Part shown: piece after piece, positions 14,389 to 22,811 of the stretch
Layout: each line of letters begins with the position of its first letter
How positions within the stretch are numbered: position 1 is the first letter of the stretch
Assembly (NCBI GenBank): GCA_963923035.1
Contig: CAWUKT010000098.1
Coordinates: 1-24,627, forward strand
Length of the DNA stretch: 24,627 nucleotides
Direction of reading: 5' to 3'
DNA from: CAWUKT01 sp963923035
Lineage (GTDB): Bacteria; Bacteroidota; Bacteroidia; J057; JADKCL01
Translations under genes and position numbers: made by a program
Notes under the pieces: model-generated
What the model saw: only the letters and a program-made list of their open reading frames with translations
Database searches by the model: none
Told to the model about the DNA's origin: nothing

Positions 14389-16053
14389 TTACTGGACGAT
14401 CAGTCGCTTGACCAATTTGTCCTGTCCCGACGTGAGTCGGACGATGTACATGCCCTTGGGCAAGCTCTCGATCGACACGGACAATTCGCTCGTGCCAACG
14501 GGGAGTTGCTCGCCCCGGGACAGGTCCATGACCTTCTTGCCCATCATGTCGAAGATGGCGAGGTCAATGGAGGCCTCATTGGCCAGCTCAACCTGGACGT
14601 AGGCGAAGTCCTGGGCCGGGTTCGGGTAGACCTCGAGGGAGTTTACATCGCTGACCAGCGGTTGGTCGGTGGCCTCGTCGTTGCCTTGCTTGCTGCCGCA
14701 AGTCGCCCAATACACATTCCAGATGTCGTTGTTGCTGGACCGGTAGAATACCTTGCCGGGAGTGGCCGAAGCGGGTCCCTTCACATTGGTCTGGCTGTAA
14801 TCCAGGGTCACCTGGCTCCAGATGCCATTGCTTTTGCGGTAGTACTGCCACATGCGACCGTCGGTGCCGCGGTAGTAGACGTGGGTCGGGCTGTCCGGAG
14901 TGGCCGTGATGTCGCCGGCGACATTGTCCTGACCGATGAAACCGGTGACATTGAAGGCAGAACCATCCCACTGGGCGCGCTTCATCTCATTGTTATTGGT
15001 CCGGTACCAGATATCGCGGTTGCCCGTCGTGGCCAGGTCGCTGTTGGCGACGCCGACTGCCCCTGGGATATCGGCGCGGCTCCAGCAGCTGCAAGCGGCG
15101 CGGAAACGGTAGGAGACCAGCTCCTGGTCGCCGTTCCGGTAGACCACCCAACCGGGTTCGAGGAGGACCAGCGGTCCGGTCGCGTTGTCGTGTTCGGTCA
15201 GGAAGAAGGTGGTCGAGAACAAATCGCCAGCCGTCCAGTTGCCGCCGGGCGCGTAGAAGTTCCAGATCTTGCCGTCGGTTCCGGTATAGTAGACCTTGCC
15301 GGGATGAGAGGCGATCTGACCACCCGAGCGCACATTGGTGAAGCTGTTGTTCAGGCCGGAGCTGGACCAGGAACCATTGCTGAATTCAAAGACGTACATC
15401 CGGCTGTCGCTGCCGCGGTAGTAGACCTTGGAGCCACCGCCCGGCTCAGCAAAGATGGGACCGGCAACATTGCGGGTGCCCCAGGAAAGCGGCGCCTTTT
15501 TCCAGCTGCCACCACTGTAATAGTAGTTCCACATGCGGCCGTGGCTGGTATAGTAGACTTTGCCGTCGTTGCTGGCGTCACGGGTATCCATATAGCTGCC
15601 CGCATTGGTCCCCCACCCCAACGGGTAGGACACCCAGCTGTAAGTCGTGGAAACGCTCAGGTTCGAGGAGTTGTCAAAGGTCTCGACCATGAAGGAGCAC
15701 AGCTGGCCCACCGGTTGAGTGGCAATGACGCCGTTCCTTTCGAAGGCCCGGACCCGGATGCGGTAGGTTCCGCCCCCCGGATTGGTGAATTCGACGAGGG
15801 GATCGCTGGTCGCCTGGAAGTCGACCGTCGTGAACGAACCGCCGGACAATCTTTGCAGCTCCCATTCATAGTTGTTGGTGATATTGGGTGAATTTCCCTG
15901 GGAGTCCACACAACCTGTTGTCGAACCATCCAGAGAGGTTTCACCGATGATCAAGCAGCCGCTTTGGACAATGGAGGTTTGTTGGGCAAAAAGGCTTCCG
16001 GCACCAAACAAGAAAGCCAGGAACATTAAAGAGTAATGGAATCTAATTTTCAT
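14389..16053 (-). CDS. T9SS-exported seven-bladed beta-propeller (PLL/tachylectin-like), paralogue A
   Basis: This is a 554-aa secreted protein. A signal peptide (1-23) is followed by an Ig-like domain (about 27-125) and a propeller (about 135-452). The last 82 residues are a type A T9SS sorting domain: LEVYPNPAQDF, then DMMGKKVMDLS, then LPKGMYIVRL. The propeller shows seven units of about 45 residues with the pattern KVYYRGTDGRMW...Y..G.W....L followed by NVxGP. The last half-blade (KVFYRSSNNDIWNVYW) is probably closed by the N-terminal strand WVSYPLGWGTNAGSYM. This resembles PLL-type and tachylectin-type sugar-binding propellers, so surface glycan binding is inferred, not shown. Unlike its two paralogues it lacks two of the five Ig-domain cysteines, and its fourth and fifth blades are the most divergent. 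Confidence 0.88.
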   Translation of the reverse strand: MKIRFHYSLMFLAFLFGAGSLFAQQTSIVQSGCLIIGETSLDGSTTGCVDSQGNSPNITNNYEWELQRLSGGSFTTVDFQATSDPLVEFTNPGGGTYRIRVRAFERNGVIATQPVGQLCSFMVETFDNSSNLSVSTTYSWVSYPLGWGTNAGSYMDTRDASNDGKVYYTSHGRMWNYYYSGGSWKKAPLSWGTRNVAGPIFAEPGGGSKVYYRGSDSRMYVFEFSNGSWSSSGLNNSFTNVRSGGQIASHPGKVYYTGTDGKIWNFYAPGGNWTAGDLFSTTFFLTEHDNATGPLVLLEPGWVVYRNGDQELVSYRFRAACSCWSRADIPGAVGVANSDLATTGNRDIWYRTNNNEMKRAQWDGSAFNVTGFIGQDNVAGDITATPDSPTHVYYRGTDGRMWQYYRKSNGIWSQVTLDYSQTNVKGPASATPGKVFYRSSNNDIWNVYWATCGSKQGNDEATDQPLVSDVNSLEVYPNPAQDFAYVQVELANEASIDLAIFDMMGKKVMDLSRGEQLPVGTSELSVSIESLPKGMYIVRLTSGQDKLVKRLIVQ

Positions 16054-16193
16054 GAGTAATTAGTTGGAGTGAAAGTAATTCTGGTCAATCGTCTTTTTAG
16101 CAGAAGAGTTCTGATCGTTTCCACGAACCTAGGGGGATCCGTCCGGCCCGCCAATCCGTAGGGAAATTCCCGGCGAGCACGCTTCCAATTTCC

Positions 16194-16261
16194 TTCCCAC
16201 CGCAGCATTTTCACCCCCAAATCCCCCATTTTCCCACCGTGCATTTCCCCTCTTCCCACCG
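16194..16261. repeat. TTCCCACCG repeat cluster upstream of propeller A
   Basis: TTCCCACCG occurs three times (16194, 16231, 16253). The middle copy sits within CCATTTTCCCACCGTGC (16226-16242) and CACCGTGCATTTCCC (16235-16249). Both longer strings recur exactly upstream of paralogue C. The cluster lies about 140-210 bp upstream of the paralogue A start, where a regulatory site could be. Confidence 0.55.
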
Positions 16262-16292
16262 TCAAAAGCCCCCTTCACTGGCTCATAAGCGT

Positions 16293-16326
16293 AAAAAAAG
16301 CAGCCCTCCCCATCGGAAAGGCTGCT
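16293..16326 (-). terminator. Intrinsic terminator of propeller gene B
   Basis: On the minus strand AGCAGCCTTTCC pairs with GGGAGGGCTGCT around GATG, a 12-bp stem with two G-U pairs, followed by seven T. It lies 28 nt after the stop codon. Confidence 0.9.
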
Positions 16327-16353
16327 CCATACTTTTGGCGGGACCGCGCTCCG

Positions 16354-17985
16354 TCAACGAACCGTCAAGCGCTTCGAAATCCGCTGACCATTCCCGGTCG
16401 CCTGGACGATGTACATCCCGGCCGGCAAATCCGTCACCGAGAAATCCATTTCCCGGAGACCGGCCGGCACCCATTCCGAGCGGGCCAACTCGCAGACCCG
16501 CTGTCCCATCAAATCGTAGACCACCACCGTCAGCTCCGTGGCTTCCGCCACCTCCACTTCCACCGTCACCCGGTCGTGGGCCGGGTTCGGATACAACGTC
16601 AAAGAATTGACCGTGGCGACGGTCTCCTCCAATACATCCTGGCCGCTCCGCTTGCCCGGGCAGTTTTTCCATTCGGCCTCCCACAAGTCATTGTTGTTGG
16701 CGCGGTAGAAGACCAGCCCGGAACTCGCGGCTACGGGACCTTTGACATTGTCGTCGTCCCATTCCAGGCAGACCTGGCTCCAGGTGCCATTGCTGAGGCG
16801 GTAGAATTGCCAGAGCCGGCCGTAATCGCCTCGGTAGTACACGTGGGTAGGATTGTCCACCGACGCCGACAGGTCACCGGCCAAATTGTTGGAGCCGCCC
16901 ATGGAGCTGACCGTCCAGCTGCTGCCCGACTTCGTGGCCCGCATCATGCCTCCGGAATTGTTCCGGAACCAGACGTCATTGCCAGTGGTCGTCAGGTTGT
17001 CTGCGGAAACCGAATTGTAGCTGCCGACCTGGGTCCGCGTCCATCCCGAGCCACTGCTCCAGCTGTACTCGTACAGGCGGGAGTCATTTCCCCGGAAAAC
17101 GACTTCGCCCCCGTTCAGGACCACCAGTTGGCCGGAAGCATTGTCGCCCCAACCCAGCGGAGCGGCATTCCAGACCCCACCGGGCTGGTAGAAATTCCAA
17201 ATATTGCCGTCCGTCCCGCGGTAATAGACCTTGCCCGGACGCGCCTGGATCTGGCCGCCCGAAGCCACATTGGTCACCGAGGAGCTGAGTTCGGAGCTGG
17301 TCCAGCTGCTCCCGGTCCAATCAAATACGTGCATTTTACTGTCGGTACCGCGGTAGAAGATCTCCGAGCTGCTGCCCGGCATCGGCGCAATCGGTCCGGC
17401 GACGTTCGTAACCGACCAGGACAGGGCGGCATGGTCCCAGGGACCGGGGTTGTACATGTTCCACATGCGGTTGTAGGACATGTAATACACCTTCTGGTCG
17501 CTGCTGCTGGCCCGTACCGCCAGGTAACGGTCCGCATTTTCCCCGCCTTCCATCTCATCCAGGTCCCAGCCCGACATTTGGGAGACGGTCTCCGAGAAGG
17601 AAAGGCGGGAAATCTGGACCAGCCGCCGGCAGGTCTCGCCATTGTTCAGGACAATGTCCCCCACAGCCGACCACACCAATACCCGCAACCGGTACCGCCC
17701 TACGCCCACAATGGGAAAGCTGACGCCATTGGCGCAACTGACCTTCCGATCCACCTCCACGTACCCGCCCCCGCTGAGGTCATTGTACAGGAGCACATAG
17801 GTGTATTTGCAGTTCGGGCTGGCGCCGGTCTCATCGATGCAGCCATTGGTGGTGCCCCCCTGCCCGGTCCGGGCCTTCAGGAAACAACCGTCCAGGGTCA
17901 GGGTTGTCGCCTGCCCCATCAGGCCGTTTCCGCCAATTCCCATCAGCATCAACAGGCACAGCACAGATAAAAAACGTTTTCTCAT
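16354..17985 (-). CDS. T9SS-exported seven-bladed beta-propeller (PLL/tachylectin-like), paralogue B
   Basis: This 543-aa protein has the same order of parts as its two neighbours: signal peptide (1-24), Ig-like domain with Cys34, Cys49, Cys59, Cys84 and Cys119, propeller (about 140-445), and T9SS sorting domain from 462 (LTLYPNPAHD, then DLMGQRVCELA, then LPAGMYIVQ). Propeller repeats read EIFYRGTDSKMHVF, KVYYRGTDGNIWNFY, EVVFRGNDSRLYEY and HVYYRGDYGRLWQFY. The strand expected to close the ring is degenerate (GWDLDEMEGGENADRYL), with acidic residues where the paralogues have PLGWG, and the first blade is shortened (NPGPWDHAALSW). Its upstream spacer is only about 35 bp beyond the terminator of paralogue C, so it may rely on read-through or a very compact promoter. 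The ligand is unknown. Confidence 0.88.
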   Translation of the reverse strand: MRKRFLSVLCLLMLMGIGGNGLMGQATTLTLDGCFLKARTGQGGTTNGCIDETGASPNCKYTYVLLYNDLSGGGYVEVDRKVSCANGVSFPIVGVGRYRLRVLVWSAVGDIVLNNGETCRRLVQISRLSFSETVSQMSGWDLDEMEGGENADRYLAVRASSSDQKVYYMSYNRMWNMYNPGPWDHAALSWSVTNVAGPIAPMPGSSSEIFYRGTDSKMHVFDWTGSSWTSSELSSSVTNVASGGQIQARPGKVYYRGTDGNIWNFYQPGGVWNAAPLGWGDNASGQLVVLNGGEVVFRGNDSRLYEYSWSSGSGWTRTQVGSYNSVSADNLTTTGNDVWFRNNSGGMMRATKSGSSWTVSSMGGSNNLAGDLSASVDNPTHVYYRGDYGRLWQFYRLSNGTWSQVCLEWDDDNVKGPVAASSGLVFYRANNNDLWEAEWKNCPGKRSGQDVLEETVATVNSLTLYPNPAHDRVTVEVEVAEATELTVVVYDLMGQRVCELARSEWVPAGLREMDFSVTDLPAGMYIVQATGNGQRISKRLTVR

Positions 17986-18020
17986 GGTATCAATATTTAG
18001 GTTGGAAATTTGAAGTCAGG

Positions 18021-18050
18021 AAAAAGACAACCTCCCAGAGGGAGGTTGCC
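18021..18050 (-). terminator. Intrinsic terminator of propeller gene C
   Basis: On the minus strand CAACCTCCC pairs with GGGAGGTTG around TCT, a 9-bp perfect stem followed by TCTTTTT. It sits between propeller genes C and B, about 35 bp upstream of the B start, so it could also attenuate read-through into B. Confidence 0.88.
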
Positions 18051-18074
18051 GGAGTTCGTAGAACATGGGGAGTC

Positions 18075-19697
18075 CTAGCGGACGACGAGACGCTGAGATT
18101 GCTTCTCATCGCCTGCAACCATCTGGACGAGGTAGACCCCTTGGGGCAGCTTTTCGACCGAGATCGGCAGCTCGTTCATGCCGGCCGGGAGCGATTCCTC
18201 GCGCGCCAGTTCCAGGACCTTTTTGCCCATGACATTGTAGACGGAGAGGTCCACGACGGCATCCTGGGCCAGCTCGACCTGGATGAAGGCCATGTCAGTG
18301 GCCGGGTTCGGATAGACCTTGAGCTTGTTGGCGTGGGTGACGGTCTCGGTGACCGAAGTCGCGGACTGCTGCTTGCCGCCACACGTCGACCAGTACACGT
18401 TCCAGATGTCGTTGTTGGAGGCGCGGTAGAACACCTTGCCGGGGCTGACGGCCACCGGGCCCTTGACATTGTTGTAGTCCCAATCCAGCCAAACCTGGTT
18501 CCAACCACCACCGGGAAGCTCGTAGAACTGCCACATGCGGCCATCGGTTCCGCGGTAGTAGACGTGGCCCGGGTGGTCCGGCGAGGCAGCGACATCACCA
18601 GCGACATTGTTGGAGCCGCCCATAAAGCTGACGATCCAGGAGCTGCCGGTTTTCGTGGCGCGCATCATGCCGCCCGAATTGTTGCGGAACCAGACATCGT
18701 TTCCGGTCGTGGCCAAGTCAGACGAGGAAACGCTGTTGTAGGAGCTGACCTGGGTCCGGGTCCATCCGGAGCCACTGCTCCACTTGTACTGGTACAAGCG
18801 GCTGTCACTGCGGCGGAAGATCACCTCTCCCCCGTTCAGGACCACCAGTTGGCCCGTGGCATTGTCACCCCAGCCCAAGGGAGCGGCATCCCAGACGCCG
18901 CCCGGCTTGTAGAAGTTCCAGATATTGCCATCCGTGGCCCGGTAGTAGACCTTGCCAGGAGTGGCCTGGATCTGGCCACCGGAGGAGACATTGTTGATGC
19001 TGGACTTCAGGACCGAGCTGGACCAACTGCCGGAGAAGGAAAAGGCGTACATCTTGCTGTCGGTTCCGCGGTAAAAGACCTCGGAAGAGCTACCAGGCAT
19101 CGGGGTGATGGGCCCGGCGACATTGGTGACGCTCCAGGACAAAGGCGCGTTGTTCCAGCTTCCGCCGGAGAAATAATAGTTCCAGAGCCGGTTGTAGGAC
19201 ATGTAGTAGACCTTGCCGTCATTGCCGCTGTTCCGGAATTTGAGGTAGCGGTCCGCATTGGCGCCCCAGCCGAGAGGGAAGGACGACCATTCGAAGCCTT
19301 GCGTCACTGCGAGGTCGGGCGCCGATTCAAAGCGGCGGGCCAAAAACGTACAGAGCTGACCGTTGATCAGCGTGATGGTCCCGCTGGGAACCAGGGCCGA
19401 AACGGACAAGCGGTAGGTACCAGAACCGGAATTGGGAAAGTCCACCGTATTGCTGCAACTGGTTTCGGTGGCGACCGTGACGAATCCACTGCCGGTATTG
19501 CGGCTGAGGGTGAAGGTAAAGGGACAACCAGGGCTTCCACCGAAGATGCTGGTACACCCGGCCGAGCTACCGGCGAGGGAACTGGTCGCAGTCAGTGTAC
19601 ATCCATTTTGAGTCAGGGTACCTTGGGCGGCGACGTCTTGCCAGCCCCAGATAAAAAAGAGAGCAATGAGTAAAGAGGGGAATAGAGTTCTGTTCAT
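18075..19697 (-). CDS. T9SS-exported seven-bladed beta-propeller (PLL/tachylectin-like), paralogue C
   Basis: This 540-aa protein is the most regular member of the trio. It has a signal peptide (1-24), an Ig-like domain with five cysteines (33, 48, 58, 81, 116), a propeller (about 135-440), and a T9SS sorting domain from 459 (LKVYPNPATDM, then NVMGKKVLELA, then LPQGVYLVQM). Blades include KVYYMSYNRLWNYYFSGGSW, EVFYRGTDSKMYAF, KVYYRATDGNIWNFY, EVIFRRSDSRLYQY, DVWFRNNSGGMMRA, HVYYRGTDGRMWQFY and KVFYRASNNDIWNVYW. The opening FPLGWGANADRYL strand probably completes the seventh blade. It is first in the direction of transcription, with a 295-bp divergent upstream region, so it may be the main expressed copy. 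Surface lectin-like binding is inferred. Confidence 0.9.
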   Translation of the reverse strand: MNRTLFPSLLIALFFIWGWQDVAAQGTLTQNGCTLTATSSLAGSSAGCTSIFGGSPGCPFTFTLSRNTGSGFVTVATETSCSNTVDFPNSGSGTYRLSVSALVPSGTITLINGQLCTFLARRFESAPDLAVTQGFEWSSFPLGWGANADRYLKFRNSGNDGKVYYMSYNRLWNYYFSGGSWNNAPLSWSVTNVAGPITPMPGSSSEVFYRGTDSKMYAFSFSGSWSSSVLKSSINNVSSGGQIQATPGKVYYRATDGNIWNFYKPGGVWDAAPLGWGDNATGQLVVLNGGEVIFRRSDSRLYQYKWSSGSGWTRTQVSSYNSVSSSDLATTGNDVWFRNNSGGMMRATKTGSSWIVSFMGGSNNVAGDVAASPDHPGHVYYRGTDGRMWQFYELPGGGWNQVWLDWDYNNVKGPVAVSPGKVFYRASNNDIWNVYWSTCGGKQQSATSVTETVTHANKLKVYPNPATDMAFIQVELAQDAVVDLSVYNVMGKKVLELAREESLPAGMNELPISVEKLPQGVYLVQMVAGDEKQSQRLVVR

Positions 19698-19836
19698 GGA
19701 AAATTTAAAGTGTGATTGTTAAAGGTTAAGAGCGAGGGGATGGCCAAAGCTCTATTTCACCCGCTGATTCTTCAAAAATCTGTCGCACTGCGTGAGCAAG
19801 TGGGGCCTTATTTTTTCCAACCGCCCCCCCTCTCAG

Positions 19837-19887
19837 CACCGTGCATTTCCCTCCGTGTCCATTTTCCCACCGTGCTGCCAGCATTTT
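19837..19887. repeat. Shared CACCGTGC repeat cluster upstream of propeller C
   Basis: CACCGTGCATTTCCC (19837-19851) and CCATTTTCCCACCGTGC (19859-19875) are exact copies of strings upstream of paralogue A, in reversed relative order, and CAGCATTTT (19879-19887) is shared too (16203-16211). The cluster lies in the 295-bp divergent region between paralogue C and the Asp-box propeller gene, and could serve either gene. I see no gene in this gap. Confidence 0.55.
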
Positions 19888-19992
19888 CCGACCGCTCTCA
19901 CCCCCTACCATCTCCTCCTGAGCGCCACTTTCCCATTTTGGTTTTTCATTGCCCACTGAACCCACTAACTTCCCGCTCAAATCGTTCCTGCT

Positions 19993-22782
19993 ATGCGAAA
20001 ACCTTTACTCCTAAGTCTGCTCCTCGCCTGGATGCTCCCGCTGAGCGCCCAGCAAGCCACCACCGCCGCCGAACTCCAGCTGGCGGGCCAGCAACGGGCA
20101 GACCTGCGCCAATATTCGCCCCTCCTCGACCTGCCCACCCGCAACATCGGGCCCAATGTCCAGGGAGGACGCATCGTCGACCTCGCGGTCGACCCCGGAA
20201 ACGACCGGGTTTGGTACGCCGCCTACGCTTCCGGGGGCCTGTTCCGCACCACCAATGCCGGCCAGTCATGGGAACCCCTCTTCGACAACCAGCTCACGCT
20301 GGGCATCGGCGACATCGCATTGGCACCTTCCCAACCCAGCACCATCTGGCTCGGAAGCGGCGAAAACAACTCTTCACGGAGTTCCTACGCCGGTGCGGGC
20401 GTCTTCCGCAGCACCGACTCCGGTGCCACCTGGCAGGACTGCGGCCTCACCAATACCCAGCACATCGGCCGCATCGTCGTCCACCCCAAAGACCCCAATA
20501 CCGCCTGGGTAGCTGCCATTGGGCCGCTCTATACCACCAGTCCGGACCGCGGCGTGTACAAGACCACCGACGGCGGCAAAAACTGGAAGAAAACCCTCTT
20601 CGTGAACGACCGTACCGGGGCCATCGACCTGGTGATCAACCCCAAATACCCCGATATGCTGCTCGCTGCGACCTGGGACCGCCTGCGCCGCGCCTGGGAC
20701 TTCGACGGTGACGGCGAGGGCTCCGGCATTTACATGAGCATCGACGGGGGCGAGACCTGGTCCCTTTCCGTCAACGGGTTTCCCCAGGGCAAGAAAGTCG
20801 GGCGGATCGGCCTGGACATTTCCCTGAGCGATCCCAATACGGTCTATGCCGTCCTCGACAACCAAGAGAGCGATCCCAGCCTCCAGCGGGAGGACACCAT
20901 TGCGGGGATCTGGAGCCGCCGCCTGTTGGAGATGTCGGGGGAAGACTTTGCGCAATTGGAGAATGAAAAACTGGACTCTTTCCTGCGGGGGAAGGGCTAT
21001 CCGGAAAAATACACGGCGGAGGGAATCAAAGCCGATGTGGAAGCCAGGAAGTACAGTCCCAAAGACGTCGGGGATTACTTCGGAGATGCCAACAAAGCCC
21101 TGTTCAATTCGGCGGTCAAGGGGGCAGAGGTCTACCGGTCGAATGATGGAGGACGGAGCTGGAAAAAGGCCCACGAGGACCCGCTTACCGGAGTCGCCTA
21201 TACCTACGGATATTACTTCGGCCAGGTCCGGGTCGCCCCGGACAATGCCGACCACCTCTATATCCACGGCGTGCCCATGTTGCAATCCACCGATGGCGGT
21301 GCCAATTGGAGCCGGGTGGACACCTTCCAGGTCCACGTCGACCACCACGCCCTGTGGATCAATCCCCAGGACGCCCAGCACATCCTCCTCGGGAACGACG
21401 GCGGTGTATACCAGAGTTACGATGGCGGCACCCACTGGACCCACTACAACAATGTCGCCGCCGGCCAATTCTACACGGTCCACGTCGACATGGCCAAGCC
21501 CCATTACAATGTCTACGGCGGCCTCCAGGACAACGGCACGCTGAAGGGGCCCTCGAATTTTATTCCGAACCGGGGCCGCAATTGGGAGCGGCTCTTTGGC
21601 GGGGACGGGATGTTCGTCCAAACCGATGCTCAGGACCCCAGCCTGGTCTACGTCGGCTTCCAGTACGGGAATTACTACCGGATGGAAAATGGCCGCCCCA
21701 ACTATATCACCCCCACCCACGACATTGGCCAGCCCAAGTACCGCTGGAATTGGCGGACGCCCCTGCGCCAGAGCCCCCACAACCACGAAATCTTCTACAT
21801 GGGCAGCCAGTTCCTGCACATGAGCCTGGACCAGGGGGACAATTGGACAGATATTTCTCCCGACCTGACCACCGACCACGAAAACGGCAACGTCCCCTAC
21901 TCCACCATCTCGACCATTTCGGAATCGCCCTTCAAGTTTGGGCTGGTATGGGTGGGCACCGACGATGGCCGCATCCACGTGACCACCGACCTCGGCAATA
22001 CCTGGAAGCGCGTCGATGAATCCTTGCCGCAGGGACTGTGGGTCTCCAAGGTGTTGGCTTCGCCCCACGACCAGAACACGGCCTTTGTGAGCCTTACCGG
22101 CTACCGGGAGGACGATTTCCATACCTACGTCTACCGCACAACTGACCTCGGCGAGACCTGGACCAGCCTGAAGGGCAATCTGCCGGAAGAAGCTGTCAAC
22201 GTGATCATCCAGGACCCTGTGCAACCCGAATTGCTCTACCTCGGGAGCGACCACGGGACCTATGCTTCCATGGACGGCGGCCAAAACTGGAAGCTCCTCG
22301 CTTCCCTGCCCAATGTGGCCAGCTACGACATGGTCGTCCATCCCCGCGAAAACGAATTGGTGGTGGCGACCCACGGCCGGAGCATGTACGTGCTGGATGT
22401 GAAGCCCTTGCAGGCCTGGATGGACCGGGAAGAAGGGCAGTCCCTGATGGCCTGGGAGCCGAAAAAGGTGCGTTGGTCCAAGGGATGGGGCGAAAAACCC
22501 AATTCCTATTCCGATGCCCGCGTCCCCAAGATCGGCGTCCGCTACTTCCTGAACGATACCGACGCCCCTGGGCGGACCGTGCAAATCCAGGTCAAGGATG
22601 CCGACGGCAAGGTCGTCTTCAAGGATGAGGCCAAGGGCAATCCCGGCATGAATGTCTGGAATTGGGACCTCGACCGGGACCAGGGTGATGGCTACGACTT
22701 CCTCCGCGCCGGAGAATATACCATCGACCTCCAACTCAACTTCGAACATCGGGAGGTGCCGTTGGTTATCGAGAAGAAATGA
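19993..22782 (+). CDS. Secreted sortilin/VPS10-like Asp-box (BNR) beta-propeller protein
   Basis: This is a 929-aa exported protein with signal peptide MRKPLLLSLLLAWMLPLSAQ. Eleven Asp-box-type motifs run from about residue 86 to 765, including TTNAGQSW, STDSGATW, TTDGGKNW, SIDGGETW, SNDGGRSW, SYDGGTHW, TTDLGETW and SMDGGQNW. They indicate one or two large beta-propellers of the sortilin N-terminal/BNR-glycosidase-like family. A charged helical insertion of about 70 residues (roughly 300-375) interrupts the first propeller. The last 110 residues look like a FlgD-type Ig-like module (VRYFLNDT, then VQIQVKDADGKVVF, then GMNVWNWDLDR). Proteins of this type are frequent in Bacteroidota and often mislabelled glycosyl hydrolase; no catalytic residues are evident. 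There is no T9SS domain. It is divergent from the propeller trio. Confidence 0.9.
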   Translation: MRKPLLLSLLLAWMLPLSAQQATTAAELQLAGQQRADLRQYSPLLDLPTRNIGPNVQGGRIVDLAVDPGNDRVWYAAYASGGLFRTTNAGQSWEPLFDNQLTLGIGDIALAPSQPSTIWLGSGENNSSRSSYAGAGVFRSTDSGATWQDCGLTNTQHIGRIVVHPKDPNTAWVAAIGPLYTTSPDRGVYKTTDGGKNWKKTLFVNDRTGAIDLVINPKYPDMLLAATWDRLRRAWDFDGDGEGSGIYMSIDGGETWSLSVNGFPQGKKVGRIGLDISLSDPNTVYAVLDNQESDPSLQREDTIAGIWSRRLLEMSGEDFAQLENEKLDSFLRGKGYPEKYTAEGIKADVEARKYSPKDVGDYFGDANKALFNSAVKGAEVYRSNDGGRSWKKAHEDPLTGVAYTYGYYFGQVRVAPDNADHLYIHGVPMLQSTDGGANWSRVDTFQVHVDHHALWINPQDAQHILLGNDGGVYQSYDGGTHWTHYNNVAAGQFYTVHVDMAKPHYNVYGGLQDNGTLKGPSNFIPNRGRNWERLFGGDGMFVQTDAQDPSLVYVGFQYGNYYRMENGRPNYITPTHDIGQPKYRWNWRTPLRQSPHNHEIFYMGSQFLHMSLDQGDNWTDISPDLTTDHENGNVPYSTISTISESPFKFGLVWVGTDDGRIHVTTDLGNTWKRVDESLPQGLWVSKVLASPHDQNTAFVSLTGYREDDFHTYVYRTTDLGETWTSLKGNLPEEAVNVIIQDPVQPELLYLGSDHGTYASMDGGQNWKLLASLPNVASYDMVVHPRENELVVATHGRSMYVLDVKPLQAWMDREEGQSLMAWEPKKVRWSKGWGEKPNSYSDARVPKIGVRYFLNDTDAPGRTVQIQVKDADGKVVFKDEAKGNPGMNVWNWDLDRDQGDGYDFLRAGEYTIDLQLNFEHREVPLVIEKK

Positions 22783-22811
22783 TGTCTTCCTGATCACCTG
22801 ATTCCCCTTCC

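Noticed and set aside
17904..19673. 589-codon plus-strand open frame opposite propeller C, with similar long frames opposite A (14506-15891) and B (16576-17970)
   Set aside because: These mirror the repetitive, GC-rich codons of the real minus-strand genes. Their translations are Gly/Val/Arg-rich with no signal, motif or domain, whereas the minus strand gives clear signal peptides, blades and T9SS domains.
19993..22782. Sialidase or other glycosidase
   Set aside because: Asp boxes alone indicate a propeller fold. The arginine triad and nucleophile Tyr arrangement of sialidases is not evident.
20374..22797. 807-codon minus-strand open frame opposite the Asp-box propeller gene
   Set aside because: The plus strand carries eleven Asp-box motifs and a signal peptide. 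The antisense frame is a codon-bias shadow, low in complexity and without domains.
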